Positions 46,269 through 55,012 of a stretch of 64,000 nucleotides of DNA are shown piece by piece; the stretch's first letter is position 1; each line of letters begins with the position of its first letter. The DNA is from Bacteroides sp. (GTDB taxonomy: Bacteria; Bacteroidota; Bacteroidia; Bacteroidales; Bacteroidaceae): assembly GCA_021201335.1 (NCBI GenBank), contig JAJQFD010000009.1, positions 1 to 64,000 on the forward strand, given 5' to 3'. The notes beneath the pieces were generated by a model. The model was not told the origin of the DNA, searched no databases, and saw only the letters and a program-made list of their open reading frames with translations. A program made the position numbers and the translations under genes.

Positions 46269-47573
46269 TTATTTGGGTAAATAATCTGTTGGATCTACTC
46301 TCTTCTCACTTTTCAGTACTTCATAATGTAAATGAGGTCCTGTTGATAAACCGGTATTACCCGAATAACCGATTACCTGACCTCTTTCCAATTTATCACC
46401 CACCTCTACTGATATACTTCTGAGATGAGAATAAAAGGTCGAAAATATTTCGTCATGTTTAATAATTACATAATTTCCTTTAGTAGAATCAAATTTTGCG
46501 TCTACAACTACTCCTTCTGCTGTAGATATTACCTCTTCTCCTTCAGAGATTGCAAAATCAATTCCATAATGAAAACCTTTTTTCTTCGTTTTGGGATTAA
46601 TCCGCTCTCCATAACCGGGAACACGCTTTATTTTCTTTGAATCAACCGGATAAATAGAAGGTTGATTCAGAGTAAACATAACAATTTCACTATTGGGGGG
46701 TAGTGTCACTTTCGCCGCTGAAAAAGCAGATAACATGCAACAAACAAGCGGTAAAACGAATATATATACTCCTAAATACTTATTGGATGTTTTATTTTTT
46801 GTAATCATAACGATACGTTTCTTAATTGTTTTACAATAAAATTGACTGGTAATACCACCAAAACTTGCCATCTGAATATGCTTTAGCATGCAATAAAGGT
46901 AGTTTTCTATTTGATCTCTATCCTTAATAGCATTTGCATCTGCCAGATATTCGTGTTGAAGTTTCAACGATTTTTTGTAAAGAAGAACAAAAGGGTTAAA
47001 CCAAAGTAACACAGAAATAATCTCTACTATAAGCAGGTCGAACCAATGAAATTGCCTGACATGGGCCATTTCATGCTCAATAATTAGGGGATTATTTTCA
47101 CCTTTGGGTAAAAAGATTCTATTGAAAAATGAAAATGGTGAATTCGATTCTATACTAATAACCTTCGTCTTTCCTATCTGATAGGTCTCTGAATGATTAC
47201 TAATTTGAATTATCTTTCGTATGGAAAATAAAAGTTTAAAGAACAATAGAGATATGCCGGTAAAATATATTATCGACAAAATCAGTGAATAATTGATTGT
47301 TGTTACATGTGCTAATAAATTTTGAGGTTGAAAAAAGTCATATTCCGCCTCCATCATAAAAGGCTGAACCTTATCTATCCATCCGATATTTGACTGGCTT
47401 TTGAATATAGAAACGTTTAGAACAGGAATAATAAATGAAAGAAAAAGCCCCAGAATTAAATACAGTCTATTGAGTAAGAAAAAAGTGCTCTTACGAAGTA
47501 TCAGAAAGTAAAAGGCATAAAACACCATTATACATATGCTTACCTTCAGTAAGTACCACCCATAAACTGCCAT
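46269..47573 (-). CDS. BlaR1-like M56 peptidase fused to M23 peptidase
   Basis: A 434-residue membrane protein. N-terminal helices at about 5-25, 35-55 and 95-115, then a cytoplasmic-facing M56 metallopeptidase with zinc motif H167-E-M-A-H171, a fourth helix near 268-288, and a C-terminal extracytoplasmic M23 (LytM-type) domain with intact ligands H335-xxx-D339 and H414-L-H416. In BlaR1/MecR1 the outer domain is a penicillin sensor; here it is replaced by a peptidoglycan endopeptidase fold. It follows the BlaI repressor by 4 nt, so it likely relays a wall signal by cleaving BlaI. Signal and target are inference. Confidence 0.88.
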   Translation of the reverse strand: MAVYGWYLLKVSICIMVFYAFYFLILRKSTFFLLNRLYLILGLFLSFIIPVLNVSIFKSQSNIGWIDKVQPFMMEAEYDFFQPQNLLAHVTTINYSLILSIIYFTGISLLFFKLLFSIRKIIQISNHSETYQIGKTKVISIESNSPFSFFNRIFLPKGENNPLIIEHEMAHVRQFHWFDLLIVEIISVLLWFNPFVLLYKKSLKLQHEYLADANAIKDRDQIENYLYCMLKHIQMASFGGITSQFYCKTIKKRIVMITKNKTSNKYLGVYIFVLPLVCCMLSAFSAAKVTLPPNSEIVMFTLNQPSIYPVDSKKIKRVPGYGERINPKTKKKGFHYGIDFAISEGEEVISTAEGVVVDAKFDSTKGNYVIIKHDEIFSTFYSHLRSISVEVGDKLERGQVIGYSGNTGLSTGPHLHYEVLKSEKRVDPTDYLPK

Positions 47574-47577
47574 AAAT

Positions 47578-47961
47578 CTATTTGTTTGTTTTTATTTTCT
47601 TTATCTCTTCTTCAATCATGTCTTTGATTTCTTCCAGTTCCGAAAGTTTCAATTGGGCATTCGCAAAAAAGGATGCAAATTCAGGTGCCGAACCATCAAA
47701 ATAATCAGTAATAATTGATTTTACATGATTCTGGAAATAATCATTCTTAGAGACCAATGGATAATATTCATGGATTTTCCCATACGTATTGTAACCAATA
47801 AATCCTTTTTTCACTAAAACCCTAATTACGGTGGAAACAGTAGTATATGCGGGTTTTGGTACAGGAAACTGGTCAACAATATCTTTCAGAAAACCTTTGT
47901 TTATTTTCCAAAGGTATTGCATTACTTGTTCTTCAGCTTTTGTTAATTCTTTACTTTCCAT
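47578..47961 (-). CDS. BlaI/MecI/CopY-family repressor
   Basis: A 127-residue winged-helix repressor: LTKAEEQVMQYLWKINKGFLKDIVDQFP, then KPAYTTVSTVIRVLVKKGFIGYNTYGKIHEYYPL, with a helical dimerisation tail. It forms a two-gene operon with the M56-M23 protein, the classic BlaI-BlaR arrangement. No beta-lactamase gene is nearby. An inverted repeat just upstream is a candidate autoregulatory operator. Confidence 0.92.
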   Translation of the reverse strand: MESKELTKAEEQVMQYLWKINKGFLKDIVDQFPVPKPAYTTVSTVIRVLVKKGFIGYNTYGKIHEYYPLVSKNDYFQNHVKSIITDYFDGSAPEFASFFANAQLKLSELEEIKDMIEEEIKKIKTNK

Positions 47962-47975
47962 GTGACAAATATATA

Positions 47976-47989
47976 ACTATATTTATAGT
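47976..47989. promoter_or_regulatory. candidate BlaI operator
   Basis: ACTATATTTATAGT is an inverted repeat (ACTATA/TATAGT around two bases) 15 bp upstream of the blaI start. A weaker related half-site, ACTATTTATATAATT, begins about 20 bp further on. Position and symmetry fit BlaI binding. Confidence 0.5.
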
Positions 47990-48084
47990 CATACAACTAT
48001 TTATATAATTATTTCCCTGTAAACTGATAAATAAATTAATTTATACCTTAAATACACGGTTAAATATTTCTTCAAAGGAGTTAT

Positions 48085-48135
48085 AAAAAAATCCGGGGCT
48101 TAATGAACGATCTACCATCCTCACTAAACCCCGGA
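48085..48135 (-). terminator. intrinsic terminator of the sugar operon
   Basis: On the minus strand TCCGGGG and CCCCGGA arms, extended by partly paired TTTAGTG/CATTAAG, are followed by seven T. It lies about 40 bp past the stop of the isomerase gene. Confidence 0.8.
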
Positions 48136-48173
48136 AGAGTCAATTTATTCCGGATTATATTTTATATATTCAA

Positions 48174-49595
48174 CTATTCGTGTTTATAAATCTCCCATCC
48201 CAGATAGGTTTCAACAGCTTCCAATACAATATCTTGCACATTGCCACGACACATAGCTACATGGTGTTCAAAACCATTTTTACACATATACTTCATCAGC
48301 TTTTGTAAGTTGGGAACTTGTGTCACAGCAATACAACCATCCATTCCGTACGGATCATCCGTGAGGTTTCCTTCCCCCAGATAAGATTTTATGATGCCTT
48401 TTGGATCGTCAGTAGAAATCCGGAAATAGGTAAACGGTCCAGCGGTTACTTTTCCTTTTACGGCTCCAAAAGTATTCTCAGTACCCATTGTACGACTAAG
48501 AACACCCAGGTTTCCAAGTTCGAGACTGTTGTTCACAAAACTCTTTGGAAAGTTACCGCAGTGCGTACAAACGCATTTATTCCGGTCTTCGGCAAAATTA
48601 TTGTTCCAGTCTAGAAGGGCAGAAGCATTCCCCGATGCCAATGTCAAGACATACATTGAAATAGCTCCGGCAATATCTACTTCGCAAGCACTTGGTATCA
48701 GCTTGTCACCCAGCATACTCATGGTAACACAGGCAGCGCAACCATAATTGGCCTGAAGTGAATCCCAACACTGAATAGCAACTGCATCTATTTCATTGGC
48801 TGCAATCCATTTCTCTACTGCCAGGCCGAATTTAGCCTGCTTCAACAGTTTCTTTTCATAGCCTTCGGGCACCTTAGCATAACCGTGAATTTCTTGGATG
48901 CGGTTCAGTAATACTTCATCTTCATCAACAATGGTATTAGCTATTCCCATAATTTCGGATAAATCTACAGGAACAACGGCAATACCTGTCCGCTGAAGAA
49001 TTTTCTCAGAAGCACGAACTGTCTGGAAGCCAGCCGGACGTGCACCGATAGCTCCGATGCGGGTACTACGCAATTTATTTACCACACGGCAAATAGCTGC
49101 GAAGCGATGAATATCTTCTAATAATAAAGGGCTGTGAATAGAATAGGTATGAAGTATTGTATCCGTAAACGGAATACCGTATTGATACAAGTTATTGCAA
49201 ACAGAAAGCTTACCACAGAATGCATCCCGACGATGATCTAAGTCTACCTTCTCATTTTCATCGTCGCAAGCCTGCACCAGGATAGGCACATTGAGATTTG
49301 ACAATTGAATGGCATTGATAATTCCAATCTCAAAACCAAAATTAGGAAGGGTAACAATAATACCATCAATGTACTCCCGATTCTTTTTAAAAAGATCGGC
49401 ACATTTTACGCCATCTTCCCGGGTTTCAATACTTCCCGATCCTGTCGGTGTATCTTCTTCATCCAGGATCACATAGTCATAATTGTTTTCGGTTAGTACT
49501 TTCAGGAGGGTTTCACGAACGTCTTTTGCTAAAGCAGAATTGAAATAGCTACGGGTCGCCAAAATAATTCCAAAAGTTGTTTTTTTGTTTTTCAT
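48174..49595 (-). CDS. L-fucose/L-arabinose isomerase-family protein
   Basis: A 473-residue cytoplasmic ketol isomerase-like protein of the fucose/arabinose isomerase fold. N-terminal Rossmann-like region with TLPNFGFEIGIINAIQ, a central AIQCWDSLQANYGCAACVTMSMLGD stretch with conserved active-site-region acids (CEVDIAGAIS), and a C-terminal beta domain. It is shorter than classical FucI (about 590) and matches the family of uncharacterised Bacteroidetes members. Co-transcription with a kinase and transketolase suggests breakdown of a sugar or polyol; the substrate is unknown. Confidence 0.8.
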   Translation of the reverse strand: MKNKKTTFGIILATRSYFNSALAKDVRETLLKVLTENNYDYVILDEEDTPTGSGSIETREDGVKCADLFKKNREYIDGIIVTLPNFGFEIGIINAIQLSNLNVPILVQACDDENEKVDLDHRRDAFCGKLSVCNNLYQYGIPFTDTILHTYSIHSPLLLEDIHRFAAICRVVNKLRSTRIGAIGARPAGFQTVRASEKILQRTGIAVVPVDLSEIMGIANTIVDEDEVLLNRIQEIHGYAKVPEGYEKKLLKQAKFGLAVEKWIAANEIDAVAIQCWDSLQANYGCAACVTMSMLGDKLIPSACEVDIAGAISMYVLTLASGNASALLDWNNNFAEDRNKCVCTHCGNFPKSFVNNSLELGNLGVLSRTMGTENTFGAVKGKVTAGPFTYFRISTDDPKGIIKSYLGEGNLTDDPYGMDGCIAVTQVPNLQKLMKYMCKNGFEHHVAMCRGNVQDIVLEAVETYLGWEIYKHE

Positions 49596-49610
49596 GAGAG
49601 GTATTTTCTA

Positions 49611-51104
49611 TTAGTTAATATTCTGTTGTGTCCGTTGAATGGCGTTTAGCCAACCAGCATAAAGCTGTTGGCGGGTTTCTTTATCCATTTGCGGAGAAAT
49701 GGTTTTATCTGATTTGCGTAAAGAGGCTACTTCTTCCAGGTCTTTCCAGACTCCACGGACCAGACCGTTCATTACAACGGCTCCCAGAGCGGAAGCTTCT
49801 TCAATGTCCGAACGGTTGATAGTAGCATCCAGCATATCGCTTTGAAACTGCATCAGGAAATTGTTTTTGGTTGGTCCTCCGTCTACCCGCAACTCTTTGA
49901 GAGAGATGCCTGCCTGTGTAGTCATTAAGTCGACTAAATCTTTCACTTGATAAGTGATGGCTTCCAGTGCAGCTCTTACGACATGTGCTTTGCCTGTTCC
50001 CAACGTCATACCATGCAGCAATGCTTTGGCTTGCGAATTCCACCAGGGAGCACCCAATCCGGCAAAAGCTGGAACAAAGTAAACTCCTCCATTATCAGCT
50101 ACGCTGGTGGCCAGTGCTTCCACTTCAGCAGGGGTATCAATTAGTTGCAGCTTTTCCTGCATCCATCGGATGGTTGCCCCGGTACAATGGATATTTCCTT
50201 CGAAGGCATAATACACTTTTCCGGAAGCAGCAAAGCCTACAGAAGTCACCAGTCCGCCTGAAGCTTCAATAGCTTTCTCGCCAATGTTTACCATGACTGA
50301 AGAACCTGTGCCATAAGTACTTTTCCCCATGCCCGGTTCAAAACACATTTGCCCGGCCAAAGCACCATGAGAATCACCCAACATTCCGGCAATAGTTACC
50401 GGCCCGTTGAAAATTCCATTGAAAGTACTCTCTCCGAAAATGGAATCACAGGGCTTAGGTTCCGCCATCATGCATCTTGGTATAGTAAAAAGAGAAAGTA
50501 ACTCATCGTCCCAATCGAGTGTATGTATATTAAAAAGAAGAGTACGGGAAGCATTGGTATAGTCTGTTGCATGAACTTTACCATCGGTAAGTTTCCAAAG
50601 CAGCCACGAGTCGATAGTTCCAGCCAGCAGCTTACTTTCTTCAGCTAACTGACGGGCACCTTCGACATGATCCAGAACCCATTGAATACCACTGGCAGAG
50701 AAATAGGGGTCTACAATTAATCCACTCTTTTGTTTAATGGTTTCCGTATATCCTTGCTGCGTGAGTTTCGCACAAATATCCGCACCTCGCTGACATTGCC
50801 ATACGACAGCGTTATAGATGGGTTTCCCGGTTTCTTTATTCCACACAACGGCTGTTTCCCGCTGGTTGGTAATAGCAACTGAGCAGGTATCTTCTGCTAA
50901 AATATAACCACTTTCCACCACTTGTTTAACAGTGGCCAACGTATTGATATATATTTCTTCTGCGTCATGCTCAACCCAGCCCGGAGCCGGATAGAATTGC
51001 TCATGAGGAATAGTAGTGCGATACACAAACTCACACCGATCATTGAAAAGCACTGCCTTAGTAGCGGATGTACTTTGGTCAATGGAAAGAATAAAATTTC
51101 TCAT
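49611..51104 (-). CDS. glpK: glycerol kinase (FGGY family)
   Basis: ATP-dependent phosphorylation of glycerol or a related polyol. The 497-residue length and motifs match GlpK: LSIDQSTSATKAVLFN (first phosphate loop), AVVWQCQRGADIC, GTIDSWLLWKLTDGKVHATDYTNASRTLLFNI, MLGDSHGALAGQMCFEPGMGKSTYGTGSSVMVN, and GGPTKNNFLMQFQSDML near the end. No glycerol facilitator or GlpD is nearby, and it sits with an isomerase and transketolase, so a sugar-related substrate is possible. Confidence 0.85.
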   Translation of the reverse strand: MRNFILSIDQSTSATKAVLFNDRCEFVYRTTIPHEQFYPAPGWVEHDAEEIYINTLATVKQVVESGYILAEDTCSVAITNQRETAVVWNKETGKPIYNAVVWQCQRGADICAKLTQQGYTETIKQKSGLIVDPYFSASGIQWVLDHVEGARQLAEESKLLAGTIDSWLLWKLTDGKVHATDYTNASRTLLFNIHTLDWDDELLSLFTIPRCMMAEPKPCDSIFGESTFNGIFNGPVTIAGMLGDSHGALAGQMCFEPGMGKSTYGTGSSVMVNIGEKAIEASGGLVTSVGFAASGKVYYAFEGNIHCTGATIRWMQEKLQLIDTPAEVEALATSVADNGGVYFVPAFAGLGAPWWNSQAKALLHGMTLGTGKAHVVRAALEAITYQVKDLVDLMTTQAGISLKELRVDGGPTKNNFLMQFQSDMLDATINRSDIEEASALGAVVMNGLVRGVWKDLEEVASLRKSDKTISPQMDKETRQQLYAGWLNAIQRTQQNIN

Positions 51105-51149
51105 TTAATTAGTCCTAATCATGTGTTTGATTGAAGGTTGTTTTACCTT

Positions 51150-52089
51150 TTATAGAAATTCAATCGCGGTTTTATAAATTCCTTCGGAATCAATTCCATA
51201 ATGATGAAAAATCTCCAAAGGCTTCGCGAGGATTGCATTTTCATCAGGTATACCTAATATTTTGACGGGAACCGGATGATTTTGTACTACCGTTTCGGCA
51301 ACAATCGCACCTAATCCACCATAAATACTATGTTCTTCCACGCTGATAATCTTCCCGGTTTCGCGTGCTGCTTTAATTATTACCTCCGTATCAGCAGGCT
51401 TTAAAGTATGCATATCAATCACTCGCGCGTTGATTCCTTTTTCTTCCAGTTTTTTGCCTGCTTCATAGCAATGGTACACAGTTTCTCCTGTTCCAATCAG
51501 GGTAATATCGTTGCCTTCCATCAAGGTATTGGATTTGCCTATCTGAAAGTCGAATGAATCGTCCTCATAAATATCCGGAACTGCATTACGTCCTACACGT
51601 ACATATACAGGATGCGGGTAATCGATTAATGCTTCCACTAACCTACGGGTTTGTCTGACGTCACAAGGCAGAACAACTTGCATGCCTGGGAAAGTACGAA
51701 GCACAGCAATATCATGCAGGCTGTGGTGGGTAGCTCCTAAGGCCCCATAGCTCACTCCCCCCACTGACGCCCAGTATCTTTACATTATTCTTTGAATAAG
51801 CCATGTCAACTTTTACCTGTTCCAGACTACGGGCTACATAAAAACAGGCAGGTCCACACACAAATACTTTTTTCCCAGCCATTGCCAGCCCGGCACTTAC
51901 ACCTACCGCATTTTGTTCGGCAATACCTACCTCTACAAACTGGGCGGGAAGTTGTTTCGCAAAATCACTGAGGGTTACAGATCCCCTGGCATCGGAGGTT
52001 ACGGCTATTATATCTTTATCTTTTCTTCCCAGTTCGAGCAATGTTTCGGTAAAACTTTGGCGACAGGGAATGGTTTGCTTTGTATTCAT
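51150..52089 (-). pseudogene. transketolase C-terminal subunit, frameshifted
   Basis: Pyrimidine-binding and C-terminal domains of a two-part transketolase. Two frames meet at a run of six G on the minus strand (51757-51762); reading five restores KILGVSGGVSYGALGATHHSLHD, the conserved transketolase/DXS stretch. The joined protein is about 312 residues, with VEVGIAEQNAVGVSAGLAMAGK holding the catalytic Glu. The sequence is otherwise intact, so a sequencing error is likely. It lies 19 bp after the N-terminal subunit gene. Confidence 0.85.
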
Positions 52090-52108
52090 CTTTCAGGTTG
52101 TTTTGCGA

Positions 52109-52948
52109 TTATGAAAATTGGTTGATACAGTCCTCAAGTTCCAATAAGCTTTTCTGGTATTCTTCAGGGTTGGGTACTCCATGATGCCATTTCAGGATAT
52201 TTTCCATACAGGAAACTCCTTTTCCTTTGGTAGTACGGGAGATAATAAGATGAGGTTTTCTGTTTTGGAAGTCAATAGCATCCAACACCTGTACAATACT
52301 GGCCATACTGTCGCCATTAACTTCAATCACATCCCAGCCAAACGCAATCCAACGCTCATTCATGGGTTCCAATGACATTACCTTTTCGGTTTTATCACTG
52401 ATTTGCAAACCATTGCGATCAATAATAGCTACCAGATTATCCAGTTTATAATGACTAGCCGACATAGCAGCTTCATAAATAGAGCCTTCACCTTGTTCGC
52501 CATCCCCCATCAATACAAAGGTTTTATAATCTTTCTGATCCATTTTGGCAGCAATAGACAAACCTACACCGATCGAAAGTCCATGTCCCAAAGCCCCTGT
52601 ATTCACTTCGATGCCGGGTACTTTTATGGTAGGATGCCCCGCAAGCATTGAATTATATTCACCATACGTATCTAATTGTTCGCGGGTAATAAAGCCTTTT
52701 TGTTCCAATGCACAATACAAAGCCTCCACGCAATGTCCTTTACTCATGATAAAGCGATCGCGGTTTTCTTTCCGTGGATTGTTGGGATCAACATTCAATG
52801 TATGGAAGTACAATGCTGCAAGCATATTAAGAGATGATAACCCTCCGCCGATATGGACTGCTTTTGCTTTGTAAACTACTTCCAAAAGTCTCTTTCTCAT
52901 TTTTGCAGCGGTCAGTTCCAACTGCCTGATTTCTTCTTGCTGAATCAT
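52109..52948 (-). CDS. transketolase N-terminal (thiamine-diphosphate) subunit
   Basis: A 279-residue thiamine-diphosphate-binding half of transketolase. Hallmarks: KAVHIGGGLSSLN, GALGHGLSIGVGLSIAAKMD, and the ThDP/metal motif GDGEQGEGSIYEAAMSASHYKLDNLVAIIDRN, with a final KGKGVSCMENILKWHHG. Two-gene transketolases are common in Bacteroidetes sugar clusters. It heads the operon tktN-tktC-kinase-isomerase. Confidence 0.92.
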   Translation of the reverse strand: MIQQEEIRQLELTAAKMRKRLLEVVYKAKAVHIGGGLSSLNMLAALYFHTLNVDPNNPRKENRDRFIMSKGHCVEALYCALEQKGFITREQLDTYGEYNSMLAGHPTIKVPGIEVNTGALGHGLSIGVGLSIAAKMDQKDYKTFVLMGDGEQGEGSIYEAAMSASHYKLDNLVAIIDRNGLQISDKTEKVMSLEPMNERWIAFGWDVIEVNGDSMASIVQVLDAIDFQNRKPHLIISRTTKGKGVSCMENILKWHHGVPNPEEYQKSLLELEDCINQFS

Positions 52949-53670
52949 TTTATCTTCTATTATCTATTAGTTTTCACCGTTAAACGAAGCAATTCGAAAA
53001 CACAAAAGTAAATAATCGAAAGATAAAAACAAATAAAAAGAGGGTTTTTAAAGTGATTTTTATTAAGGTTGCTTTCTATATTTATAGGTTAAGAGGGGAT
53101 TAAGACTGAAAAAGATAGCTCAAAAGGGCTGAAGGAGTTTTATACAAATTACAGATTGCAACATAGGGCTGAACTAAGAGTCGAAGGAGTCAAAGCTCGA
53201 CAGATTTAGCCCAATGCCGTCAGCTTAAGGAAATCAACTGTTTGGTGAGTGTCGGAGCTACTCTTTTACCCGGAACGGGTAGCATGTGCCTAATCATGGG
53301 ATGGATATCCCGTGGAAAGAGATATCCCGACTCTACCCACACAGCCCGGAAAAGGGGTGAAGCATCTATAATTGACCCACTTCGTGGCTCCCCTGGGATA
53401 ACTCACTATCTTAGCCTGTGGGATATCCATCCCACGGTTATCCACATGCAATCCCTGCGGGATTTCTTAAAGAGTTAACGTCTCTAAATCCTCCGACCAT
53501 GACTGGATATCCATCCCACGGTTAGTCGCAAAATCCCTTCGGGATAGGGAGTTAGTTCTTAAATTGGCGACATTGATATTTAGCAGGGGGCTGCGCTAGC
53601 GTTGTTCGCTGACCCCAGGCTAAATCTGTCGCACTTTCAGTGCTTCAATTATAAAAGTGACCTCTGAAAG
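52949..53670. other. intergenic region with nested-palindrome repeat
   Basis: About 720 bp with no convincing gene. It holds the promoter region of the transketolase operon at its left end and a 434-bp repetitive element (53198-53631). A 78-codon frame inside the repeat is discounted as a by-product of its hairpins. Confidence 0.6.
53198..53631. repeat. REP-like element with terminal inverted repeats
   Basis: Exact 14-bp terminal inverted repeats: CGACAGATTTAGCC (53198-53211) and its complement (53618-53631). The inside is GC-richer and packed with small palindromes: GGATATCCATCCCACGG appears twice (53420s and 53504-53520), and ATCCCTGCGGGAT and ATCCCTTCGGGAT are tight hairpins. The outer sequence resembles a widespread Bacteroidales intergenic repeat I recall (TAAATCTGTCGCnCTTTCAG). 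Confidence 0.6.
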
Positions 53671-54267
53671 TTACACCGGACAATAGCCATTCTTATTAAA
53701 GAAATAACTTTCTTCTATCTTTTCCCGAGTATCAGCATCCAAGGCATACAGTATCTCTCGGCAGAACTCCAGATAACCTGAACCATTTGCAGTTATTATA
53801 TTTCCATCTCTTACAGCCTGTTTATTAAGGTAATTTTCGTCTCCAGTGTATTTATCTGGTCCACAGCTTTTTATAAATTCGACTGTGTTACTCGTATGTT
53901 TCACATCGTTCAGAAATCCGTTTATTGCCAGAAAGACCGAACCATTACATATTCCAGCCACAAGTTTCTTTGTATTAACAGCATCTTGAACCAAGGGAAC
54001 AAGAAGCTGAGCCTCAGGAGTAAACCAAGTCATTCCTCCAATCAGAATCAGACCTGCATAATCTTCTGGAACGGTGTGTATATCATAATCCGGTATTACT
54101 TTCATACCTCCGATAGACACAACCGGGTCTTTCGTTACAGATAAAGTTTTTACAGAGTAGTTAGTGGGCCTGCCGGGTTCAATTCCCTGATTCAACGCGG
54201 GAGCAATAAAAGCTCCTTCCCAATCTGCAAAATCATTTAATAATACTAATAGTACTTCTTTCTTCAT
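53671..54267 (-). CDS. DJ-1/PfpI-family protein (glutamine amidotransferase-like)
   Basis: A 198-residue flavodoxin-like protein of the DJ-1/ThiJ/PfpI superfamily. Nucleophile-elbow Cys107 in VAGICNGSVFLA, an acidic Glu17 in DWEGAFI where the family has its conserved Glu, and the LILIGGMTW strand. Members act as glyoxalase-like, chaperone or redox-stress proteins; the exact role is unknown. It is divergent from a TetR regulator, whose operator lies in the 115-bp gap, so it may share that control. Confidence 0.85.
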   Translation of the reverse strand: MKKEVLLVLLNDFADWEGAFIAPALNQGIEPGRPTNYSVKTLSVTKDPVVSIGGMKVIPDYDIHTVPEDYAGLILIGGMTWFTPEAQLLVPLVQDAVNTKKLVAGICNGSVFLAINGFLNDVKHTSNTVEFIKSCGPDKYTGDENYLNKQAVRDGNIITANGSGYLEFCREILYALDADTREKIEESYFFNKNGYCPV

Positions 54268-54364
54268 AGTTTTCTTTTGCTAGTTTATTATCAGCCTGCA
54301 AAAGTATATATTTTATAGGATAAAGATTAGTAGAATTAAAAAGATTGATTACATTTGCAAAAAA

Positions 54365-54378
54365 AGAACACCCGTTCT
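54365..54378. promoter_or_regulatory. operator before the TetR gene
   Basis: AGAAC-ACCC-GTTCT, an inverted repeat ending 4 bp before the TetR start codon. The same half-sites at the same spacing recur before the next gene (54978-54999), so this is very likely the TetR binding site for autoregulation. Confidence 0.75.
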
Positions 54379-54382
54379 CTAT

Positions 54383-54964
54383 ATGCAAACATTAAAGAAA
54401 GAAATACAGGAAAGTATTGTAGATATAGCCGCACGGCTATTTTATAACCAGGGATTTGAAGAAACATCCATGCGCCAGATTGCAAACGAAATGCAAATGA
54501 GCGTTAGCAATCTATATAAGTACTTCAAAAATAAAGAGGATTTATTCAATGAAATAGTGAAGGGATATTATATAAAATACATGGCTGGTTTCTCAAAGTT
54601 CATTTCGGAAGAACAGTATCATGAAGATAATTTTAATTCTGAAAGCAATTCTTTTTTAGTCCATGCTATTTTTGAAAGTATCAAAACAGATCCTATAAAG
54701 TTTGTGTTGTTAATGGATAAAAGCAAAGGAACCAAATATGCCGGTTTTAAATACGAAGTTCTTCTTCTTTTGGAAAAGCATATTATGAAAGGAATTCAGC
54801 AACATAACAAACAGGAATATATCATAAAAATCTTGGTCAGTAACTTCTTTCACGGTGTCGTTGAAATTGCCAGAAACTACCAAAGTGATGAATGGGCACT
54901 CAAGAATATTGATTTATTAGTAAAATATCACATGAACGGAATGCATTCCCTCTATAAACAATAA
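54383..54964 (+). CDS. TetR/AcrR-family transcriptional regulator
   Basis: A 193-residue repressor-type protein with the N-terminal helix-turn-helix IAARLFYNQGFEETSMRQIANEMQMSVSNLYKYFKNKEDLF and an all-helical effector domain. It is followed by the flavodoxin-ferredoxin gene (48 bp gap). Matching AGAAC-N4-GTTCT sites before both genes show that it probably represses itself and that gene. Confidence 0.93.
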   Translation: MQTLKKEIQESIVDIAARLFYNQGFEETSMRQIANEMQMSVSNLYKYFKNKEDLFNEIVKGYYIKYMAGFSKFISEEQYHEDNFNSESNSFLVHAIFESIKTDPIKFVLLMDKSKGTKYAGFKYEVLLLLEKHIMKGIQQHNKQEYIIKILVSNFFHGVVEIARNYQSDEWALKNIDLLVKYHMNGMHSLYKQ

Positions 54965-54977
54965 TTTTTTTATCTAT

Positions 54978-54999
54978 AAAGAGAACGATCGTTCTCTTT
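54978..54999. promoter_or_regulatory. 22-bp perfect palindromic operator
   Basis: A perfect palindrome with AAAGAGAACGA as the left arm, containing AGAAC-GATC-GTTCT, 13 bp before the start of the flavodoxin-ferredoxin gene. It shares half-sites and spacing with the site at the TetR start. Confidence 0.8.
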
Positions 55000-55012
55000 T
55001 AAAACAAGAAAT

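Noticed and set aside
53242..53478. 78-codon ORF on the plus strand
   Set aside because: It runs through the hairpins of the REP-like element; no start context or domain.
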